In this document: piece by piece, positions 7,193 through 11,830 of the stretch
Position numbering within the stretch: position 1 is the stretch's first letter
How the letters are laid out: every line of letters starts with the position of its first letter
Origin: Bin87 sp034421995
GTDB taxonomy: Bacteria > Chloroflexota > Dehalococcoidia > Lucifugimonadales > UBA3495
Assembly (NCBI GenBank): GCA_034421995.1
Contig: DAOUJY010000053.1
Span: 1 to 11,830 of the forward strand
Direction of reading: 5' to 3'
Length of the DNA: 11,830 nucleotides
The notes under the pieces: model-generated
Told to the model about the DNA's origin: nothing
The model's database searches: none
The model's input: the letters and a program-made list of their open reading frames with translations, nothing else
Position numbers and translations under genes: made by a program

Positions 7193-7904
7193 CGGGTGGC
7201 CAGGCACCACTGAGTTGGGCCTCCCACTGGGAAGTCCGGCTGGTCATATCGTCCAGCTCGGCCTGAAACCGGACCAGCGCGTCGGCCAATTCGGCGCGAG
7301 CTTCTTTGACCTTCCGATACTCGCTCCACACGGTCCAGGCGGCGAGGGCGGGACCGATGACGATGCCCACTATGGAAAATGCGCTGAGGGCGAAACGCAG
7401 TCCGGTGGACGCGGCGATGGAGCCGGTTGCGCCGCCGGCGGCGGCGAAATTGGGCATGAAACCGACGGCGCGCGCGCTGATGGGTTGCACGAAGCGGAGG
7501 ATCTGAGCGGAGGAGGTTTTCCAGACCGTGGAGGCCGCGAAACTGGCCCCGTGACGCCCCACGATGGTCGCTGAAGACCCGCTGGGACGCTGATCCAGCA
7601 ACGCGGATTTTTTCCGGGTGGGCAGCCTAGACATCGCTTTGGACCAAAGGCTACGCGCCGGCTCGGGTTCCGGCTGGGGCAAGAGCGCGTCCGGCAGGGG
7701 CGGTTCCGGCAGGCCCAGCTCCGCGCACAATTCCAGTTGGCGGTCGTATTGGCGCTGCATCTCCTGGACGTGCTGCTGCCGGGCCTCTTCCAATTCCTGG
7801 TGCAGTTGGGTCAGCTTGCGGTGGGCGCGCACTTTGCTGGCCGCCTGGATGGCGGCGGAACCGCCGGCCAGGGCAATGGGCAGGAGTATAACTGGCAACG
7901 GCAT
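7185..7904 (-). CDS. Hypothetical membrane-associated coiled-coil protein
   Basis: Not recognised. The 239-residue product begins with a hydrophobic stretch (VILLPIALAGG, 5-15), which may be a signal anchor. A charged heptad-like helix rich in Gln and Glu follows (about 24-62, EARQQHVQEMQRQYDRQ within it), then a Pro-rich linker (66-83, PEPPLPDALLPQPEPEP) and a basic region. A second hydrophobic segment (about 169-192, SAFSIVGIVIGPALAAW) is followed by another charged helix (194-231). The layout suggests a two-pass membrane protein with coiled-coil regions, perhaps structural. The ATG at 7904 has no clear Shine-Dalgarno sequence; a TAAAAT ten bases upstream would fit near-leaderless expression. 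It ends within the 3' end of the luciferase-like gene on the other strand. It is in tandem with the hypothetical gene upstream (8017-9024), 112 bases away. Confidence 0.65.
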   Translation of the reverse strand: MPLPVILLPIALAGGSAAIQAASKVRAHRKLTQLHQELEEARQQHVQEMQRQYDRQLELCAELGLPEPPLPDALLPQPEPEPARSLWSKAMSRLPTRKKSALLDQRPSGSSATIVGRHGASFAASTVWKTSSAQILRFVQPISARAVGFMPNFAAAGGATGSIAASTGLRFALSAFSIVGIVIGPALAAWTVWSEYRKVKEARAELADALVRFQAELDDMTSRTSQWEAQLSGAWPPAT

Positions 7905-8016
7905 GGTGAATGGTATTTTAGAGGATGAGGCTAACTAAATTGTATGGATAGTTTGATGTCCTGTACAGCGGGGATGAAATGCCTGGTTCGGCGACCGCGA
8001 TGGACTCTGCGCTCAA

Positions 8017-9024
8017 TCAAGTCGTCGCGAGATCAAGCAGGCTCGGACGTGGCGGGCTTTGGTGAAACGGGCACCGTTGGCAGATCTCCCCAATGGTCTC
8101 ATCCTCTTGAAGGTGGGCAGGGATGGTATCCAGGTAGTTGCAGTAATACCGGTACGTATCGCTTCGAGCCTGGAATGCCTGCTCGCACCTGTTCCGCCTT
8201 ATACGCGCATCAGGATTGGGGTCGGCAAAGGGACTGCCGGTGACAAGTTCGTACAGCGTGCGGTCTATAGCAGAGGCGCGTTCGGCCTGGGATGCAGATT
8301 CCTCCCACGCCGATGATCTTCCCAGTTGGGCCATCTCCATCAGCGCGTGATAGTGGATATTGACGCCGTAGTCGGCCAACTGTGCCAGAGCGATTGCGAT
8401 GTAGGTCAGCCTACGGTCCGCATCCGTAGCAGCCGGTGTTCCGGAGAGGTCCAGTTCACACAGCGCGTTGACGGCATCGGCCAGGTCCAGCATCATGCGG
8501 CGGGCCGGGGGACCGGGATTGCGAGGCGGGGCGACGGTGACGGGCACCGGCTCCCGGTGTATATGGTCCGGCCGGTGGTGCAGGTCGGCGAATTGGCGGA
8601 TCACCAACGGGCAACCCAGGCAGGGAAAGGTAGCCTCGTTGATAACCACTTCGCAGAGATAGTGGCCGGAGTACCCGTCGCTGTAGCAGACCTGCATACA
8701 GTCTTCTTCGCTGTCCGGTCGGCAGTCGTAGATGCTTTCGAGTTCGTCTTCGGTCAGGTTCAATGTGTGCGGCAGGCCGGCGTTTTCGATGTCCGACGCC
8801 CAATCAGCCGCGGTTGAGGGGTCGGGTATCCCCAACGCCACGGCCAAGGCGGCCAGATGATGCCCGACCGCGCGGTTTGTCTCCAACGCCTGGCGTACGT
8901 ATGATCTGGTCAGGGATTCTTCGGGTTGCCCTGCGAGGTTGCTGGATGCCAGGTTGGAAGCCAGTTCATACAGCCTGGTGGCCGTGGCGACCAAGATTTC
9001 GGCATGGTTTTGCGCGTCCGCCAT
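8017..9024 (-). CDS. Hypothetical Cys-rich protein with two CxxC pairs
   Basis: Not recognised. The 335-residue soluble protein appears mainly helical, with an Ala-rich N-terminal half (IEVATATRLYELASNLAS-like stretch at 10-27) and no signal peptide or membrane segment. It has eleven cysteines: C101, C109, C113 and C124, then the CLGC pair (135-138), C189, C280, C295 and the CQRC pair (315-318) followed by H321. The paired and clustered cysteines suggest a zinc or iron-sulfur site, but no known motif spacing is evident. The ATG at 9024 has no clear Shine-Dalgarno sequence, so the start is uncertain. Neighbours are another hypothetical gene downstream and an FMN-binding protein gene upstream on the same strand. 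The long open frame and normal amino-acid composition support a real gene. Function is unknown. Confidence 0.7.
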   Translation of the reverse strand: MADAQNHAEILVATATRLYELASNLASSNLAGQPEESLTRSYVRQALETNRAVGHHLAALAVALGIPDPSTAADWASDIENAGLPHTLNLTEDELESIYDCRPDSEEDCMQVCYSDGYSGHYLCEVVINEATFPCLGCPLVIRQFADLHHRPDHIHREPVPVTVAPPRNPGPPARRMMLDLADAVNALCELDLSGTPAATDADRRLTYIAIALAQLADYGVNIHYHALMEMAQLGRSSAWEESASQAERASAIDRTLYELVTGSPFADPNPDARIRRNRCEQAFQARSDTYRYYCNYLDTIPAHLQEDETIGEICQRCPFHQSPPRPSLLDLATT

Positions 9025-9076
9025 AATTGATTAGGAAGGGGTCGAGAAGTTCCCCCCGTACGGTGTCTGATTCCAA

Positions 9077-9520
9077 TTACCAGCGCTGGCCGGGAACCCG
9101 CTCCTGGAGAACCTCGCCGAACAGGGTGAGCACCTGGTCGATCTGCAAGACGACGATGGCGCCCTGGCTGTCGGCCAGGTAACGCTCGTTGACCAGGCCC
9201 GACTGGAGCAGGCGGTCGGTCATATCCTCGAAAACCGTGCCATCGCGGTGGACGCTGGCGGTGCAGCGGAACTTCCAGCCGGTGTCCCGGTCGGTGTTGC
9301 GGAAGAGGACGATTACCTTGGGGTTCTCCTCGATATGATCCAGTGGGTTGCGGCCGGTGCGGTCGCGGTAGATCAGGGTATCATCGCCCACGGTCAGGAC
9401 GGTGCCGATGTAGCCGCAGTTGGGGGTCCCATCAGAGCCGGCGGTGCCGACGATGCAGGGATAACCGTCGTCGCGGGCGCGGTTAATCAGCTGCGTCATT
9501 TCTTCGGTCAACTGGATCAT
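9077..9520 (-). CDS. Pyridoxamine 5'-phosphate oxidase-like FMN-binding split-barrel protein
   Basis: A 147-residue protein of the FMN split-barrel fold (PNPOx-like family), whose members bind FMN, F420 or haem and often act as small reductases. The early strand PCIVGTAGSDGTPNCGYIG has the family's substitution of 'what is in the cell' style strand followed by turn and strand, then DTLIYRDRTGRNPLDHIEEN, PKVIVLFRNT and GWKFRCTASVHRDG. The family pattern of 'R-x-x-x-x-x-N-P-x-V-x-V-x-F' is visible. The frame is open to 9571, but the ATG at 9520 has a GGAGGT ribosome binding site at ideal spacing and starts the conserved N-terminus, so I place the start there. It is divergent from the cupin-globin gene, with 93 bases between the starts. 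An electron-donor role for that globin is possible but is inference only. Confidence 0.85.
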   Translation of the reverse strand: MIQLTEEMTQLINRARDDGYPCIVGTAGSDGTPNCGYIGTVLTVGDDTLIYRDRTGRNPLDHIEENPKVIVLFRNTDRDTGWKFRCTASVHRDGTVFEDMTDRLLQSGLVNERYLADSQGAIVVLQIDQVLTLFGEVLQERVPGQRW

Positions 9521-9574
9521 TTGATACCTCCGGCTAGTCCGCGTAATCGTCCGGCAATGCTGTGATGGCAACGT

Positions 9575-9580
9575 TATAAT
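9575..9580 (+). promoter_or_regulatory. Possible -10 box of the cupin-globin gene
   Basis: A consensus TATAAT lies 33 bases before the ATG at 9614, in the short divergent region shared with the FMN-binding protein gene. No matching -35 hexamer is visible at 16-18 bases, so an activator may be needed. The octamer ACGTTAYA occurs at 9571-9578 and again at 9593-9600, 22 bases (two helical turns) apart, and could be a regulator site. Confidence 0.35.
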
Positions 9581-9613
9581 ACCAACAGCGTCACGTTACA
9601 AGGAGGGCGAGGG

Positions 9614-10320
9614 ATGGATGAACGACTGCCCCGGGGTTGGTTCCCAGCGGCGGCTCACTTAACTTCACGGAGAAAACGCTCCCGGATGCCTTCAAGGCAG
9701 AGCACGAACTGGCTGCCGGCCGCTGGGGTGTGCTCCACGTATTCGACGGCTGCCTGCGCTACGTGAACCTGGAGACCGGCGCGGAGCGCATGGTCAGCGC
9801 GCCCGACCTGGTGGTGATTCGGCCGGAACTGCTGCACCGGGTGTCGGTTGATGGGCCGGTGCAGTGTCGCGTGGACTTCTTCCGCGAGCCGGATGCCAGC
9901 CCCGCAACGCCAACGCCGGGGGCATTCGCGGATGAGGACGTGCGCCTGAGTTTCGACCGGTGTGAATCAACCGGGGGGTTCGCCGAGATATTTTACAACC
10001 TGTTTTTGAGATCCTCCCCCGAAGTGGAGCCTTTCTTCGCGGAGACGGACTTCGACAAGCAGCGACATGTGCTGCGCGACTCGGTGCACATGATGGTTAC
10101 GCGGGACGTGACGGAACCCCGGATGCGAGCCATGCTGGACCAGCTGGGACTGGCGCACAGCCGCCATGAATACAACGTCCTGCCGCGGCTGTACGAGCTG
10201 TGGCTGGACAGCATTTGCGAGACTGCTGAGATGCTGGACCCGGAGTGGGACGCGGAGCTGGAGCGCAAATGGCGGACCCGGCTGCGCCCCGGCCTGCAAA
10301 TCATCATGGCGGCATGCTAA
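9614..10320 (+). CDS. DUF1971 (YeaR-like) cupin fused to a globin, with an apparent -1 frameshift near the start
   Basis: Two domains are seen. Counting residues from the TTG at 9637, the N-terminal part (about 9-84) has the DUF1971/YeaR/TehB-type cupin pattern TLPDAF, AGRWGVLHVFDGCLRYV (27-43) and the late HRV (67-69). The C-terminal part (about 112-225) is a globin: FYNLFLRSSPEVEPFF (119-134) with Y120 at B10, DFDKQRHVL with Q142 at E7, then H174 (or H177) as likely proximal haem ligand, and RLYELWLDSI and the terminal helix. Tyr B10 and Gln E7 are the pair seen in nitric-oxide-dioxygenating flavohaemoglobins. The ATG at 9614 has an excellent AAGGAGG site, but its frame differs. Reading MDERLPRG there and then shifting by one base at the C/G run (9629-9636) into LVPSGG restores the expected DUF1971 start. 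Without the shift, the only start for the long frame is a TTG lacking a ribosome binding site. YeaR is nitrate/NO-induced in E. coli. Confidence 0.8.
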
Positions 10321-10363
10321 AGCGGTCGCCGCCCAGCGCCTGTTGACAAACTGAAAATCACAC

Positions 10364-10461
10364 CGTCGTTCCTGCGAAAGCGGGAACCCAGGAAAATCAC
10401 TACCAGCAGAAAGTTGGCCTTATTTTGTACTCACTGGATTCCGGCTTTCGCCGGAATGACG
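10364..10461. repeat. 98-bp palindromic element with CGTCRTTCC/GGAATGACG termini
   Basis: The two 28-base ends (10364-10391 and 10434-10461) are inverted copies of each other, matching at 24 of 28 positions. Each end is itself a small hairpin: TTCCTGC-GAAA-GCGGGAA at the left and TTCCGGC-TTTC-GCCGGAA at the right. The middle 42 bases are AT-richer and unrelated. Repeats of the type CGTCATTCC...GGAATGACG are scattered in many bacterial genomes and look like small non-autonomous mobile elements. It fills the gap between the convergent globin and dipeptidase genes, ending five bases from the latter's stop, and may also act as a two-way terminator. Confidence 0.75.
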
Positions 10462-10465
10462 AAGT

Positions 10466-11581
10466 TTAGGCCATCACGCGGCGGAAGTAGTCCAGGGCGT
10501 TGCCGCCGATAATCTTGAGCACGTCTTCGTCGGAATGGCCCCGACGAATCAGGCCGCGCACGATGTTCTTGCCGTCGGCCGGCGACTCCAAGCCGTTGAG
10601 GTAGGGAGCGGGGAGCAGATCCGGCGTGCGGCCCAGGAGGACGCGGTGGAAGCCCACGTGGTCGCCGACGGTGGTGTCGGTGCCGATGCCCACGTGGTCA
10701 ACGCCGACGAGGTTGACCATGTAGTCGTAATGGTCGAGGACGCATTCGATGTCCTGCTCGGGATCGTCGCTGAGAGAGTTGGGCACGGCGGTGATGCAGA
10801 CCAGGCCGCCGCCGCGGGCGCAGGCCAGCAGTTCCTCGTCCTTGCGGGTACGGCCATTGGGACGCAGGGTGTAGGATGCGTTGTGGCTGAACACGGTGGG
10901 CGCGCGGGAGATTTCGATGGCGTCCATGGCGGTGGGGGTTGAGGCGTGGGAAAGGTCCACCGCCATGCCCAGGTCGTTCATGCGGTGGACGACCTGGACG
11001 CCGAAGTCGCTCAGCCCGCCGGGGTTGCGCTCGGTCTGGCCGTCGCCGATGAAGTTGCGGCGGTTGTAGGTGATGCCGGCCAGGCGCACGCCCATGCCGT
11101 AGAGGGCGTCCACCCGCTCGATGCGGTTGCCGATGGCCAGGTGTTCCAGGGTGGGCAGGAAACCGATCCGGCCCTGCTGGCGGGCGGACAGGATTTCGTC
11201 AGCGTTGGTGACGCGGACCACGTCGTTCTGCTGGGCCACGTCGGCCAGCATCCCGCCCACCTCAGCGGCGATGTCCTCATATTCCATGAACGACATATCC
11301 GTCGTGCTCTTGAATCCGCTGAACGCGCTGGCCGTGGTGACCGTGGACCATCCCCCGGCCTGCACGGCCTGGTAGCCGTAGTGATAGCGGTCGTTGGTGC
11401 GCAGGAACTCAATGAACAGGTCCATGTCGTCGGGCAGCACGAAGGGGTGCTGGTGTACGTCGATCATCACGGCCTGATCCATGATGCGCTGGAAGCGGGT
11501 TTCCTCGTCCCGGTCCAGGGGAACGGTGGACGAGGGTACGCGGCCCACCTCGCGGGCCAGGGGGATGCCGGGCGTAGTCAT
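10466..11581 (-). CDS. Membrane dipeptidase-like protein (peptidase family M19)
   Basis: A 371-residue protein of the renal dipeptidase (M19) family, zinc amidohydrolases that cleave dipeptides, often with D-residues, and related amides. Numbering from the ATG at 11581: the first metal motif is IDVHQHPF (40-47, H43 and H45). The bridging acid is E146 in LPTLEHLAIG, the second-site histidines are H212 in AVDLSHAS and H233 in VFSHNAS, and the catalytic Asp is D301 in GVDHVGIGTDTT. The first motif is H-x-H where classical M19 enzymes have H-x-D. Length is normal, and no signal peptide or lipobox is seen, so it is probably cytosolic. The frame is open to 11623, but the ATG at 11581 has GGAGGT at good spacing and a promoter immediately upstream that the longer start would overlap. 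It converges on the cupin-globin gene across a palindromic element. Substrate is not determinable. Confidence 0.9.
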   Translation of the reverse strand: MTTPGIPLAREVGRVPSSTVPLDRDEETRFQRIMDQAVMIDVHQHPFVLPDDMDLFIEFLRTNDRYHYGYQAVQAGGWSTVTTASAFSGFKSTTDMSFMEYEDIAAEVGGMLADVAQQNDVVRVTNADEILSARQQGRIGFLPTLEHLAIGNRIERVDALYGMGVRLAGITYNRRNFIGDGQTERNPGGLSDFGVQVVHRMNDLGMAVDLSHASTPTAMDAIEISRAPTVFSHNASYTLRPNGRTRKDEELLACARGGGLVCITAVPNSLSDDPEQDIECVLDHYDYMVNLVGVDHVGIGTDTTVGDHVGFHRVLLGRTPDLLPAPYLNGLESPADGKNIVRGLIRRGHSDEDVLKIIGGNALDYFRRVMA

Positions 11582-11622
11582 TGGGCCGACCTCCGGTGGT
11601 GTGGATTGACAGTGGTGGGGCA

Positions 11623-11651
11623 AGTATAGACAAACTCACCGGAAGCGGCAA
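11623..11651 (-). promoter_or_regulatory. Promoter of the M19 dipeptidase gene
   Basis: On the minus strand, TTGCCG (11646-11651, 4 of 6) and TATACT (11623-11628, 5 of 6) are separated by exactly 17 bases. The -10 box lies about 41 bases before the ATG at 11581, leaving a leader that contains the GGAGGT ribosome binding site. This pairing also argues for the ATG at 11581 over the upstream in-frame ATG at 11623. Confidence 0.6.
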
Positions 11652-11830
11652 AATGGCTTGCATAGTTGTTCAGGTTTCCTCCTTTGGTTGATTGGCTGGT
11701 TGGTGGTTTTCGGGTTCGGGGTTCAGGTTGTCGGCGCTACGGCCAGAGAGCGTGGGCTGCGAATTGATTTCCTAAGTTTGCGCGTGCTGACAGTTCATCA
11801 TGTTGGAACCACCCTCGCGCAGCGGTGGTG

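Noticed and set aside
9629..9637. Programmed -1 ribosomal frameshift in the cupin-globin gene
   Set aside because: The CCCCGGGG run does not form a convincing slippery heptamer in the zero frame, and no downstream stimulatory structure is evident; an indel is simpler.
10343..10348. Perfect TTGACA as a -35 box after the globin gene
   Set aside because: No -10 sequence lies at 16-18 bases, and no gene follows in that direction.
11409..11663. Small minus-strand frame with AAAGGAGG (11678-11685) upstream
   Set aside because: The Shine-Dalgarno is 14 bases from the ATG, the frame overlaps the M19 gene and its promoter, and the product has no domain.
11692..11733. G/T-rich stretch with repeated GGTT words
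   Set aside because: The units are irregular and show no consistent period or pairing; it is low-complexity sequence without a feature I can name.

Overview
The window is GC-rich and densely coded. Its gene content is catabolic and redox-oriented: a GMC flavoprotein oxidoreductase, an N-acyl-D-amino-acid-deacylase-like amidohydrolase, a luciferase-like flavin oxidoreductase, an FMN split-barrel protein and an M19 dipeptidase, beside an anion transporter. Short palindromic repeats with TAGGGGCG/CGCCCCTA ends and a CGTCATTCC...GGAATGACG type repeat lie between genes. This mixture is typical of uncultured heterotrophs such as the SAR202/Dehalococcoidia-related Chloroflexota. That placement is inference from gene families and repeat style; there is no rRNA or other phylogenetic marker here.

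Layout. Bases 1-204 hold no gene I can support. On the minus strand follow a SulP/STAS anion transporter (205-1866), a small DUF4177-type protein (1918-2124), a GMC oxidoreductase (2214-3758) and a 673-residue amidohydrolase (3915-5936), which ends in a clear intrinsic terminator. A divergent promoter region separates this last gene from a plus-strand luciferase-like monooxygenase (6164-7192). Two unrecognised minus-strand genes follow (7185-7904, a membrane and coiled-coil protein; 8017-9024, a Cys-rich protein). Next come an FMN split-barrel protein (9077-9520, minus) and, divergent from it, a cupin-globin fusion (9614-10320, plus) with an apparent frameshift near its start. A 98-bp palindromic element (10364-10461) sits between the convergent ends of this gene and an M19 dipeptidase (10466-11581, minus). 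Bases 11664-11830 are G/T-rich on the plus strand, and I see no gene there.

Main discovery candidate. The amidohydrolase carries what reads as a complete Rieske [2Fe-2S] domain (C424-x-H426 ... C440-x2-H443) inserted inside its catalytic barrel sequence, in one uninterrupted reading frame. A metal-dependent hydrolase with an internal Rieske cluster is not an arrangement I know as described. It is transcribed divergently from a flavin-dependent oxidoreductase gene, which makes redox coupling or redox control of the hydrolase a testable idea.

Second candidate. A DUF1971/YeaR-like cupin is fused to a globin with flavohaemoglobin-type Tyr(B10) and Gln(E7) pocket residues, beside a divergent FMN-binding protein. 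This suggests nitric oxide or nitrite chemistry. Function is inferred from sequence motifs throughout; no database search was possible.
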